Shown here: positions 1 through 5,998 of the stretch, piece by piece
How positions within the stretch are numbered: position 1 is the stretch's first letter
Layout of the letters: each line of letters starts with the position of its first letter
Source of the DNA: Candidatus Pacearchaeota archaeon
Lineage (GTDB): Archaea; Nanobdellota; Nanobdellia; Pacearchaeales; GW2011-AR1
Direction of reading: 5' to 3'
Assembly (NCBI GenBank): GCA_015520065.1
Contig: WAQV01000099.1
Location: forward strand, 1-19,122
Length of the DNA: 19,122 bases
Notes under the pieces: generated by a model
What the model saw: the letters and a program-made list of their open reading frames with translations, nothing else
Database searches by the model: none
What the model was told of the DNA's origin: nothing
Translations under genes and position numbers: made by a program

Positions 1-435
1 TATAATTCTGGAGGCCCTGCCTCAGTTGTAGGGCACAGTTCTGAAGAGGTTGATGTGAATATAGGAGGAACAATTAAAACACTTCAGCAGGCGATTGACA
101 ATGGAGATTTCAGCAGCAGTGTTTGGACACAGTCTGGAAATAATATTTATTATAATAATGGAAATGTTGGTGTTGGAACTTCAAGCCCAACAGAAAAGCT
201 TGAGGTTGCTGGGAATATAAAGGCTTCTGGGACTGTTTGTGATGCTAATGGATGCTTATCAAGAAATAGTTGTGCTTGGACAGGTTGGAGCAGTTGCGAG
301 GCTGCTGGAGCGTCAAATCAGATGGTATGTTCATCTGGTCAGGTAGTAAGAGGATATCAAAGGCAAGGATGTAGTGTATCAGACTGCACTGACCCAACAA
401 GATGCGAACAAATAAGACTTTACTGTTGTGGATAA
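1..435 (+). CDS. Stalk-type surface protein with cysteine-rich tip, 5' partial
   Basis: The frame is open to the first base, so this is the 3' part of a longer gene; the GTG at 55 is internal. The first visible residues (YNSGGPAS.VGH) match the segment just outside the membrane anchor of the complete paralog at 16653-17402, so only the N-terminal cytoplasmic and membrane part is missing. A repeat-like stalk follows (GNVGVGTSSPTEKLEVAGNI at 160-219, then DANGC), of the kind seen in fibre- and tail-spike-like proteins. The last ~58 residues are a cysteine-rich tip with a WTGWSSC motif recalling thrombospondin type-1 repeats and ending in CCG. It is probably anchored by its N-terminus with the tip outside the cell; ligand unknown. 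It converges with the RecJ-like gene 26 bases away. The paralogy is clear; the adhesin or fibre role is inferred. Confidence 0.75.
   Translation, partial: YNSGGPASVVGHSSEEVDVNIGGTIKTLQQAIDNGDFSSSVWTQSGNNIYYNNGNVGVGTSSPTEKLEVAGNIKASGTVCDANGCLSRNSCAWTGWSSCEAAGASNQMVCSSGQVVRGYQRQGCSVSDCTDPTRCEQIRLYCCG
157..255 (+). repeat. Stalk module shared with the second stalk gene (copy A)
   Basis: Encodes NGNVGVGTSSPTEKLEVAG...DANGC. It aligns with 17052-17168 codon for codon, apart from a 6-codon insertion there. DNA identity is high but synonymous changes are many, so the copies are not very recent. Confidence 0.8.
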
Positions 436-461
436 GGAGATTTTATCTATGGTGAAAAATG

Positions 462-1808
462 TTAAACCTTAACAAACTCTATCTTTAATGTCTTCTTGAG
501 AGATTCTATAAACTCTTGCTCTTTTTCCAAAGGAATAAGGCATCCTGCTGCAAACTCGTGTCCTCCTACTTCGCCTCCTATTTCCTCAACTGCTGTGCTT
601 AAAACTTCTCTAACATTTCTTCCAACCTTTCCAACGCTTCTTGAAGAAACTTTTATTCTTTCTTTAGTATCGTCAATAGCCATTGTTGTAATTATTGTCC
701 CGTCTTCATACAGAGAGGAATTTGCAAGAATTGAGGTTATTGTTCCTACAATAGTGTCTTTCACATTATCACGCGCATTTATTATAACAAATCCTTCCTC
801 CTCAATCTTTTCTGTTTCTGTAACAAATTTAAGAGATGACAAAAGCAATTGCTTATACTTAATATACAATGACTCTGCTTTTTTCTTTGCTCCCTGAAGT
901 TCTAAACAGAACTGAATTGCAGTTTCAGGCTCTCCGAGCCTTGAACAGGCATTTATTATGGCGCTTATCTCTCTAGCATCCTCAAATTTATTAAAGAGGC
1001 TTACAAGAAAAATATCTCCTATAATCTCTTTATTTTTTGACAGCGGATTTCTTAACATTATTGCTGTAACCAAATTTGACATCTCATCCTCTGTAAGCTC
1101 TATAAGGCTTTTATATCTGTTGTTTAATGGTTTAATTCCTGCATCTCTCAAAAGTTCTATAACTCCTTCTGCATTTCCGGTAACTCCTGGGATATAAGGG
1201 TTTGAGGAGAATTCAAGCACTTTGTTTAACGGTCTTGTTGAAGGATATATTAAAGGACCTCTTCTTTTTTTTATCTTCCCATCATTAAGTATCCCATGAT
1301 TTATTTTTCCTATTTCTTTCTCAAGAGTGTCGCCTATCATTCCAATTAACGCTAGTTTTGCCAAATCTTCCATATTATCTGAGATCTCTCTGCAAAACAA
1401 GTATGTCAAACAAGAACTGCTTATCTTTTGTTTGTCTTCTAAAAGTTCAGGATTCACTATATGAACATTTTCAGGAATATTATAAACAACCTCGTGATGG
1501 TCTATTATAAAAACGTCTTTAAGTCCAAGCTTCTCTATATGATGGAGGCTTCCTGATGCCAAATCAAGAAAAAGGATTACTTTATCTTTTGGCAATGAGG
1601 ATATGAAGCTTTCATCTAGAGACTTCACAATCTTCAGGCTAAATGTTTTGTCAAGATGCTTTAAGGTTTTAATCATTATTGAAGCAGAGGTTATTCCATC
1701 GGTATCGAAGTGGCTAACAACAAACAAGTCTTTATTTGAAATTCTCTCAAGAAACTTCTCTGCAACAATGCTGATTTCAGTGCTAAGCGATTTCCCCCTC
1801 TTTTTCAT
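462..1808 (-). CDS. Archaeal RecJ-like DHH-family single-strand nuclease/phosphoesterase
   Basis: This is a DHH-DHHA1 phosphoesterase of the archaeal RecJ/GAN type, expected to degrade single-stranded DNA or RNA 5'-3' with Mn2+ or Mg2+; some relatives bind GINS at the replication fork. Visible motifs, numbered from the ATG chosen here, are HFDTDG (~33-38), a second acidic motif in FLDLASG (~80-86), DHH (~103-105), and the C-terminal DHHA1 signature GGHEFAAG (~415-422). The ~448-residue length fits the archaeal family. The frame also opens six codons earlier with a TTG at 1826; the ATG at 1808 is preferred because it is a standard start and leaves ample sequence before the first motif. The gene lies just downstream of uS15 on the same strand with no clear promoter of its own, so the two are probably cotranscribed. 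Family assignment is firm; the exact substrate is not. Confidence 0.9.
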   Translation of the reverse strand: MKKRGKSLSTEISIVAEKFLERISNKDLFVVSHFDTDGITSASIMIKTLKHLDKTFSLKIVKSLDESFISSLPKDKVILFLDLASGSLHHIEKLGLKDVFIIDHHEVVYNIPENVHIVNPELLEDKQKISSSCLTYLFCREISDNMEDLAKLALIGMIGDTLEKEIGKINHGILNDGKIKKRRGPLIYPSTRPLNKVLEFSSNPYIPGVTGNAEGVIELLRDAGIKPLNNRYKSLIELTEDEMSNLVTAIMLRNPLSKNKEIIGDIFLVSLFNKFEDAREISAIINACSRLGEPETAIQFCLELQGAKKKAESLYIKYKQLLLSSLKFVTETEKIEEEGFVIINARDNVKDTIVGTITSILANSSLYEDGTIITTMAIDDTKERIKVSSRSVGKVGRNVREVLSTAVEEIGGEVGGHEFAAGCLIPLEKEQEFIESLKKTLKIEFVKV

Positions 1809-1834
1809 TTTAAGATTAAAATGCAAAAGCTTTA

Positions 1835-2212
1835 TTACTTCTTTCTTTTATGCTCTATTCCAAAATACATCTTGAGTTTTCTCAGCTGAGCAAATATCCT
1901 GTCTTTTTCTCTCATTGCTCTTTTGTCCTGCTTGTTTGCAGCAAAATGTCTCTTTATTCTCTCTAGCTTTTCCTCAAGATTCTTTATATCAGGATTAACA
2001 TAAAGGTTGTTTTCTTTAAGAATCTTAGATATCTTTTTTCCATACTCTCTTGGATGAATTCCTTGCTGTCTGAGAGTTTCTCCTATCTTTTCTGCAGTTA
2101 GTCCCTTCTGCGCAAGCTCTACAACCTTCTGTTCAAATTCCTTTAAAGAGAGTTTCTTTTTAGGAACCTTACCTGATTCTTTAGATGATTGCTTTTCTGT
2201 TTTTTTCTGCAT
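1835..2212 (-). CDS. rpsO: 30S ribosomal protein uS15 (archaeal S15P)
   Basis: Small-subunit ribosomal protein that binds the central domain of 16S rRNA. The match covers the conserved helical core: GLTAEKIGETLRQQGI (helix-turn typical of archaeal S15), KKISKILKEN, and the C-terminal helix pair with RIKRHFAANKQDKRAMREKD and LRKLKMYF. The length of 125 residues is shorter than most archaeal homologs. The first ~25 residues are a Lys/Ser/Glu-rich tail and lack the usual archaeal/eukaryotic N-terminal block (GRMH..KG.S.S), so the N-terminus is divergent. A TATA-like box centred at 2239 lies 27 bases before the ATG, consistent with a leaderless mRNA. It leads an operon with the RecJ-like gene 26 bases on, a neighbour often seen beside rps15 in archaea. 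Confidence 0.93.
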   Translation of the reverse strand: MQKKTEKQSSKESGKVPKKKLSLKEFEQKVVELAQKGLTAEKIGETLRQQGIHPREYGKKISKILKENNLYVNPDIKNLEEKLERIKRHFAANKQDKRAMREKDRIFAQLRKLKMYFGIEHKRKK

Positions 2213-2234
2213 TTTATTAAATTGTGAAAGTGTT

Positions 2235-2243
2235 TTTTAAAGC
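2235..2243 (-). promoter_or_regulatory. TATA-like box of the uS15-RecJ operon
   Basis: Read on the minus strand it is CTTTAAAAA, centred 27 bases before the uS15 ATG at 2212. It is back to back with the MinD/ParA promoter. Confidence 0.55.
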
Positions 2244-2250
2244 TTACTAT

Positions 2251-2264
2251 CTGTTATAAAACAG
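2251..2264. promoter_or_regulatory. Palindrome CTGTT-N4-AACAG in a divergent promoter region
   Basis: Perfect inverted repeat with 5-base arms and an ATAA spacer, between the divergent promoters of uS15 and the MinD/ParA gene. It resembles the longer palindrome at 18929-18943. It may be a regulator site, but short AT-rich palindromes arise by chance. Confidence 0.3.
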
Positions 2265-2297
2265 GTGAAACTCCTATAGAAGAGAATTGAAAAACTA

Positions 2298-2307
2298 TTT
2301 AAATATA
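2298..2307 (+). promoter_or_regulatory. TATA-like box of the MinD/ParA ATPase gene
   Basis: TTTAAATATA centred 24 bases before the ATG at 2326. Its position implies transcription starting at or next to the start codon and rules out the upstream TTG start. Confidence 0.65.
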
Positions 2308-2325
2308 TATAACTTTGTGTTTTTA

Positions 2326-3117
2326 ATGGCCAGAACTATTGGCATATTAAGCCTAAAAGGAGGTGTTGGCAAAACTTCAAGCGTTATTGCGTTGGGTTCT
2401 GCACTTGCAGATTTTGGCAAGAAGGTTCTTTTAGTTGATGCTAACTTTTCTTCGCCAAATTTAGGGTTGCATCTAAACTTTCTTGAAGTAGGACCTACGC
2501 TTTGCGATGTCTTAAACAGAAGCGCTAATATGAGGGATGCTATTTTTAATTGCGGAAATTTTGATGCTGTTTTTTTGCCAATTTACTCAAATATAAGAGT
2601 AAACCCGTTTAAGCTGAAAGACAAAATAAGCCCTGTAAAAAGAGAGTATGACTTTATTATTATAGACTCTTCTCCGGCCTTAAATGAAGAAACTCTTGCT
2701 GCAATAGTTGCTTCTGAGGAGATATTTGTTGTAACAACTCCTGATGTTCCAAGTCTTGGAACTACTTTAAGAGCTATTAAAATTGCAAAACAGAGAGGGA
2801 CAAAAATAAGCGGTCTTATTCTTAACAAAGTGCATAATAAGAATTTTGAAATATCTCTCGAGGACATAGAGAAAACAACTGATATTCCAGTTGTTGCAGT
2901 AATTCCCTATGACACGAGAGTTTTGAAAGCGCAGTCAAGATTTGTGTCTTTAATCCACTACAAGCCAAAGTCAAGAGCAAGCAGAGAATACAAGAAACTT
3001 GCAGCATCTCTGGCTGGAGAAAAATATAATGAATTCAACCTAAGAGATTTGTTTATGAAGAGAAAAGAAGACCTCAATAGGGAGGCTCTTTACAGAGAAG
3101 TTTTTTCTGTTGTATAA
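2326..3117 (+). CDS. MinD/ParA-family P-loop ATPase
   Basis: Deviant Walker A ATPase of the SIMIBI class, related to archaeal MinD. The N-terminus reads MARTIGILSLKGGVGKTSS, with the signature lysine and P-loop KGGVGKT. VDANFSSPNLGLHL matches the archaeal MinD switch region, YDFIIIDSSP is Walker B, and LILNKV is the base-recognition region. The last ~30 residues (NEFNLRDLF to the end) are charged and do not look like the amphipathic membrane-targeting helix of bacterial MinD. No ParB, MinE or parS-like repeat is visible nearby, so the partner is unknown. The frame could open at a TTG at 2287, but the TATA box at 2298-2307 lies inside that extension and 24 bases before the ATG at 2326, which fixes the start there. 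The role (positioning or partitioning) is inferred from the family. Confidence 0.88.
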   Translation: MARTIGILSLKGGVGKTSSVIALGSALADFGKKVLLVDANFSSPNLGLHLNFLEVGPTLCDVLNRSANMRDAIFNCGNFDAVFLPIYSNIRVNPFKLKDKISPVKREYDFIIIDSSPALNEETLAAIVASEEIFVVTTPDVPSLGTTLRAIKIAKQRGTKISGLILNKVHNKNFEISLEDIEKTTDIPVVAVIPYDTRVLKAQSRFVSLIHYKPKSRASREYKKLAASLAGEKYNEFNLRDLFMKRKEDLNREALYREVFSVV

Positions 3118-3142
3118 GTTTGGAAGCTTGAAAGCCAAAACC

Positions 3143-3150
3143 TTATAAAT
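3143..3150 (+). promoter_or_regulatory. TATA-like box of tRNA-Gln
   Basis: TTATAAAT lies about 39 bases before the mature tRNA 5' end. It predicts initiation near 3172 and a short 5' leader for RNase P removal. Confidence 0.5.
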
Positions 3151-3184
3151 TGATCTATGGTTTTTACTTTATAGGGCATCTGAC

Positions 3185-3257
3185 AGCCCCGTGGTCTAGC
3201 GGTCAAAGATACAGGCCTTTGGAGCCTGTGACCCCGGTTCGAATCCGGGCGGGGCTA
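3185..3257 (+). tRNA. tRNA-Gln (UUG)
   Basis: The full cloverleaf can be drawn. The acceptor stem is AGCCCCG (3185-3191) with CGGGGCT (3250-3256), and the discriminator is A3257. The D stem is GTCT/AGAT (one G-U pair). The anticodon stem is CAGGC/GCCTG with loop CTTTGGA, giving anticodon TTG (3219-3221), which reads CAA. The T stem is CCCGG/CCGGG around TTCGAAT. There is no intron. CCA is not encoded, so the CCA-adding enzyme at 6960-8276 would supply it. In most archaea such a tRNA is charged with Glu and amidated by GatDE; that is background, not visible here. Confidence 0.95.
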
Positions 3258-3289
3258 TCCTGAGAAAGAAGTGGAGAGAAAAATTTATA

Positions 3290-3315
3290 TACTATAGCAA
3301 CTATAGTAGCTATAG
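3290..3315 (+). promoter_or_regulatory. Probable autoregulatory operator of the toxin-antitoxin pair
   Basis: Three CTATAG hexamers start at 3292, 3301 and 3310, exactly 9 bases apart. The first two extend to a perfect palindrome, TACTATAG-CAA-CTATAGTA (3290-3308). The array fills the gap between the TATA-like box (TTTATATA, 3284-3291) and the antitoxin ATG at 3317. This is the expected place for an operator bound by a ribbon-helix-helix antitoxin. The repeats are directly visible; the function is inferred. Confidence 0.7.
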
Positions 3316-3316
3316 A

Positions 3317-3520
3317 ATGGTCACAACAATTCAGATAAGCAAAAAAACTAAAGATTTAATTGCATCTTTCGGAAGCAAGGATGAAACCTATGAAGATATA
3401 ATTAAAAGAATGTATTCTCTTGCAGTAAAAGAACAGTTAAGGGAGTTTCTTATGTCTTCAGAAGAGTGCATTCCAATAGAAGATGCCATAAAAGAGGCTG
3501 AAGAGAAATGGCCAGAGTAG
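3317..3520 (+). CDS. Ribbon-helix-helix-like antitoxin (VapB/RelB-type)
   Basis: Small 67-residue protein, probably the antitoxin of a type II pair. The N-terminus TTIQISKKTKDLIASFG, followed by DETYEDIIKRM, fits the short archaeal antitoxins with a ribbon-helix-helix DNA-binding fold: a basic beta strand, then two helices. The acidic C-terminus (EECIPIEDAIKEAEEKWPE) is the likely toxin-wrapping arm. It precedes the toxin gene and overlaps it by 13 bases. The TATA-like box at 3284-3291 is about 29 bases before the ATG, and the CTATAG array sits between them, suggesting repression by the antitoxin or the complex. Similarity is judged from pattern and context; other antitoxin families are possible. 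Confidence 0.7.
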   Translation: MVTTIQISKKTKDLIASFGSKDETYEDIIKRMYSLAVKEQLREFLMSSEECIPIEDAIKEAEEKWPE

Positions 3521-3849
3521 TTATTGTTGAAAGTTTGAAAAACGAGATACTTAAAAAATTCAAAAAAGAGTCCAAATCAATATTTAAGCTAATGCTTTCT
3601 TTAAAAGATAATCCAAACAAAGGCAAACTGCTTGGCTCTGTTGGAGGGATTGTAATAAAAGAGCTGAAATACAAAAACTTCAGATTTTATTTTCTTGCTG
3701 ATGGGTTCAAGTTAAAAATACTCTCAAAAGAAGCTCTTGCTGACTTATTACTAAAATTTGTAAGAATGTCTGATAAAAAATATCAAAATAAAGTTATTAA
3801 GGAGATTAAAGAGATACTAATAAAGCTTGGTCCGTCTGCATTTGAGTAG
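3508..3849 (+). CDS. RelE/ParE-superfamily toxin
   Basis: The 113-residue basic protein has the order expected of RelE/ParE toxins: an N-terminal helical hairpin (ESLKNEILKKFKKESKS), a LKDNPNKGKLLG turn, and core strands in IVIKELKYKNFRFYFLADG. A tail with FVRMSDKKYQNKVIKEIKE follows, resembling the F-x-R-x-S-K-K-x-Q motif of archaeal RelE-like toxins. RelE toxins cleave mRNA on the ribosome and ParE toxins poison gyrase; which applies cannot be told from sequence. Its ATG lies within the last codons of the antitoxin, a 13-base overlap in another frame that suggests translational coupling. The frame is intact, so the toxin is probably functional. Confidence 0.7.
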   Translation: MARVVIVESLKNEILKKFKKESKSIFKLMLSLKDNPNKGKLLGSVGGIVIKELKYKNFRFYFLADGFKLKILSKEALADLLLKFVRMSDKKYQNKVIKEIKEILIKLGPSAFE

Positions 3850-3870
3850 TCAGATAGCTTCTTGAAACAA

Positions 3871-4491
3871 TTAATGTTTGTACCTTCTTCTTTTTTCCAC
3901 TTTCTTAAGCTGCAGAATAGTTCTTTCATAATTTTCTGAAGCTTTATAACCTTCTAAAAATGATTTAAACAAAGCTTCCCAGTTCTTAAAATGCCTTGCT
4001 TCCAGAGCCTGTTTAAACAAATATATGTCAACTGCCTTGTCTTCAAACCTATGGCTCCTGAATCCCAGCCCAAAATCAATGAAATAAACCTTACTGTCAG
4101 AATCTGACAAAATCATATTGGAAGTTGTTAAGTCTCCATGAATAATGTCTAAGTCATGAAGTTTTGCCACAGAACTTCCGATGTCTTTAAGCAGGTTTTT
4201 TTGTTTATTAAGAGCAAAACTGTCAAGGAAGTCAGACAGCTTTTTTCCCTTAATAAAACGCATTATAATTTCCTTTGAAGTTTCATTAATATCAACAATT
4301 TCTGGAACAGGAACAACTTCAGAAGCTTTTTTAAGAATTCTGCCTTCGCTTCTTGTCCTTATCTTTCTTATTTTCTCATCTATTTCCTTAATTCTGTATT
4401 CTTTTTTCACTCTTCTTTTGATAATAATGTTCTTTTTTGAATCAAGAAGTATAACTGCCTCTGCTCCTTGATGAATTATCTTTTTTGCCAT
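3871..4491 (-). CDS. bud32: Bud32 kinase/ATPase of the KEOPS complex
   Basis: Small atypical protein kinase (piD261/Bud32 family) that, within KEOPS, supports t6A formation at A37 of tRNAs reading ANN codons. Seen here: a glycine-poor P-loop substitute HQGAEA (7-12), the ATP-binding lysine in IIKRR (~25), the basic YRIKEIDEKIRKIRTRSEGR stretch with the helix C glutamate (~49), and the catalytic loop HGDLTTSN (118-125; D120, N125). The metal-binding DFG is at 139-141, and a basic C-terminal tail KRRRYKH matches the family. At 206 residues it is a stand-alone Bud32, not the Kae1-Bud32 fusion found in several archaea; no other KEOPS gene is in the window. A TATA-like box at 4515-4524 sits 28 bases before the ATG. 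The neighbours are not functionally linked. Confidence 0.94.
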   Translation of the reverse strand: MAKKIIHQGAEAVILLDSKKNIIIKRRVKKEYRIKEIDEKIRKIRTRSEGRILKKASEVVPVPEIVDINETSKEIIMRFIKGKKLSDFLDSFALNKQKNLLKDIGSSVAKLHDLDIIHGDLTTSNMILSDSDSKVYFIDFGLGFRSHRFEDKAVDIYLFKQALEARHFKNWEALFKSFLEGYKASENYERTILQLKKVEKRRRYKH

Positions 4492-4514
4492 TTTTACAAA
4501 ATAAGCAAATAAAA

Positions 4515-4524
4515 CTTAAATAAG
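4515..4524 (-). promoter_or_regulatory. TATA-like box of bud32
   Basis: CTTATTTAAG, itself palindromic, centred about 28 bases before the bud32 ATG at 4491. The 141-base gap up to 4633 is A-rich and holds only this and the protease promoter. Confidence 0.5.
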
Positions 4525-4598
4525 TTTTTGCAATGAATGTTTTAGACAATTAGAAACAACAAAAACAACAATAAAATAGTTTTAAAAACCAGTTATCT

Positions 4599-4607
4599 TT
4601 TATAAAT
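4599..4607 (+). promoter_or_regulatory. TATA-like box of the A22 protease gene
   Basis: TTTATAAAT centred 30 bases before the ATG at 4633, giving at most a leader of a few bases. Confidence 0.55.
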
Positions 4608-4632
4608 AAAAGAAAATAAATGAGAGTGTACA

Positions 4633-5553
4633 ATGAAACATAACTTAAAAATCACTGCAATACTTCTTGCAATGTTCCTTATTACTCAATTTATAGGACT
4701 TTATGTTGTAGGGCATTACTCAAAGACAAAGGTTGTTGATGGAGAGGTTCAAAATGTCAGCGCTCCTGAACTGCCTTACGGAATGCAGACTCCTGAGATT
4801 AAAGAGGAAAAAGAGTTTTACGAGGTGTTTCCATCAATAATAATAGCATTTGCGATTGCGGTGTTCCTTTTATTTATACTGACAAAATTCAAAGCAGAAT
4901 TTATACTTAAATTATGGTTTTTTGCTGTTGTTGCAATCGCGTTAGGAATATCTTTTAATGCTTTTCTTCCTCAGCTTGAAAACTCAGAGATTATAGCACT
5001 GGCAATTGCCTTGCCACTCGCTTTTATAAAGATATACAGGATTAATTTTCTAGTGCATAACTTTACAGAGCTTTTTGTTTACCCGGGGATTGCTGCTGTA
5101 TTTGTTCCAATACTAAATCTCTGGACAATAGTCGCTTTACTCATAATAATCTCTGCATATGATATCTGGGCTGTTTGGCACTCAGGAATTATGCAGAAAA
5201 TGGCAAAATACCAGATAAACAAGCTTAGAATTTTTCCTGGATTTTTTGTTCCTTATATCTCAAAAAAAGCCTTAATGAAACTTAAAAAGCTAAAAGGAAA
5301 GGTAAAGAAAACAAAGAGAGTAAAGGTAAATATAGCAATTCTCGGAGGAGGTGACATAATATTTCCTATAATAACCTCAGGAATTATGCTTAAATCTGCA
5401 GGAATCTGGCATGCTTTGTTTGTGATTTTCGGAGCTGCTGCAGGGCTGTCATACTTGTTTTTCTTTGCAGAGAAAAAGAAATTCTATCCCGCAATGCCCT
5501 TCATTACAGCTGGAATCTTTGCAGGGATGGTTTTAGGTTATTTTTTGTTGTAG
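4633..5553 (+). CDS. Presenilin-like A22-family intramembrane aspartyl protease
   Basis: Polytopic membrane protein of 306 residues with about nine hydrophobic segments. It carries both catalytic motifs of the presenilin/signal-peptide-peptidase clan: YD (Y176-D177, in ISAYDIWAVWH) and GxGD (GGGD, 238-241). The third signature, PAL, appears as PAM (286-288) in YPAMPF. A basic cytoplasmic loop (~211-232, rich in Lys) separates the two catalytic helices. Such enzymes cut transmembrane helices in the bilayer and may clear signal peptides or release anchored proteins. The anchored surface proteins in this window are conceivable substrates, but that is speculation. The first ~30 residues are a signal-anchor-like helix. 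Its 3' end overlaps the convergent Sm-like gene by 16 bases. Confidence 0.9.
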   Translation: MKHNLKITAILLAMFLITQFIGLYVVGHYSKTKVVDGEVQNVSAPELPYGMQTPEIKEEKEFYEVFPSIIIAFAIAVFLLFILTKFKAEFILKLWFFAVVAIALGISFNAFLPQLENSEIIALAIALPLAFIKIYRINFLVHNFTELFVYPGIAAVFVPILNLWTIVALLIIISAYDIWAVWHSGIMQKMAKYQINKLRIFPGFFVPYISKKALMKLKKLKGKVKKTKRVKVNIAILGGGDIIFPIITSGIMLKSAGIWHALFVIFGAAAGLSYLFFFAEKKKFYPAMPFITAGIFAGMVLGYFLL

Positions 5554-5873
5554 CTTTCGCTTAATGCTTTCTCGAAGTCATTTCTCGAAAACCTGTTATA
5601 AAGTTTGCAATAAGTCTCAATGTTTTCTCTTGAAGTAGGCTCAATTGCAACAATATCTGAAATTCTTACAATAGCTGGCTTTTCTTCAAGAACTCTTCTT
5701 AACCCTTTTTCCATGTCATACTTTCCACCCTGATGAGGATTCAGCACTAAATAGTCTCCTTCAATCCTCTCCAATCTTCCAGAGAAAGTGGATGCATGTT
5801 GAGGATATACAATTATCCATTCTCCAATATAGGAGTGAAAAATTGTGTCTTTCTTTTGAATTCCAAGCACCAT
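5538..5873 (-). CDS. Small conserved-looking protein with a possible Sm-like fold
   Basis: A 111-residue protein whose middle (GEWIIVYPQHASTFSGRLER, then GDYLVLNPHQGG) has the strand-turn pattern of an Sm/LSm barrel: a G..V.V....G.L..I.GDYLVLN run, then RISDIVAIEP. This suggests RNA binding, but the match is by pattern only. The last ~40 residues (ENIETYCKLYNRFSRNDFEKAL) look helical and tyrosine-rich. The frame extends upstream to 5942, but a TATA-like box at 5894-5903 lies within that extension and 26 bases before the ATG at 5873, so the shorter form is chosen. It converges with the protease gene (16-base tail overlap) and diverges from the TrmB-like gene. Confidence 0.65.
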   Translation of the reverse strand: MVLGIQKKDTIFHSYIGEWIIVYPQHASTFSGRLERIEGDYLVLNPHQGGKYDMEKGLRRVLEEKPAIVRISDIVAIEPTSRENIETYCKLYNRFSRNDFEKALSESYNKK

Positions 5874-5893
5874 GCTATTTAATAGAGAGGGAA

Positions 5894-5903
5894 TTTTATA
5901 AAT
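5894..5903 (-). promoter_or_regulatory. TATA-like box deciding the start of the Sm-like gene
   Basis: On the minus strand ATTTATAAAA, centred 26 bases before the ATG at 5873. It rules against the longer open frame starting at 5942. Confidence 0.6.
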
Positions 5904-5946
5904 CTTTCTATTGTACTTACTTTTTTGAGGTAACAAAACCAAAAAG

Positions 5947-5955
5947 TTTATAAAT
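5947..5955 (+). promoter_or_regulatory. TATA-like box of the TrmB-type regulator gene
   Basis: TTTATAAAT centred 48 bases before the ATG at 5999, predicting a leader of about 20 bases, unusually long for this window. A weaker AAAATA-type stretch near 5972 could act instead. Confidence 0.4.
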
Positions 5956-5998
5956 AGTGTTTATCACCTAAAAATAGTAATAAAATAGAATAGTTAAA

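Noticed and set aside
496..897. 133-residue plus-strand frame opposite the RecJ-like gene
   Set aside because: Ser-rich antisense frame with no TATA-like box; the minus-strand protein has all family motifs.
2287..2325. Upstream TTG start adding 13 residues to the MinD/ParA protein
   Set aside because: The TATA-like box lies inside the extension and the family N-terminus begins at MARTIGI.
3185..3257. Reading the tRNA anticodon as TGG (Pro)
   Set aside because: That needs an uneven stem. The 5-bp stem CAGGC/GCCTG leaves a 7-base loop CTTTGGA with TTG at the anticodon place, and the acceptor stem fits archaeal tRNA-Gln.
3258..3870. Integrated element at tRNA-Gln
   Set aside because: No repeat of the tRNA 3' end and no integrase are seen downstream, so an att site cannot be supported.
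4525..4598. Possible small RNA or repeat in the A-rich gap (AACAACAAAAACAACAA)
   Set aside because: Low-complexity sequence with no stable stem; better explained as AT-rich divergent promoter spacer.
5874..5942. Longer N-terminus of the Sm-like protein
   Set aside because: It runs through the TATA-like box that sits 26 bases before the internal ATG.
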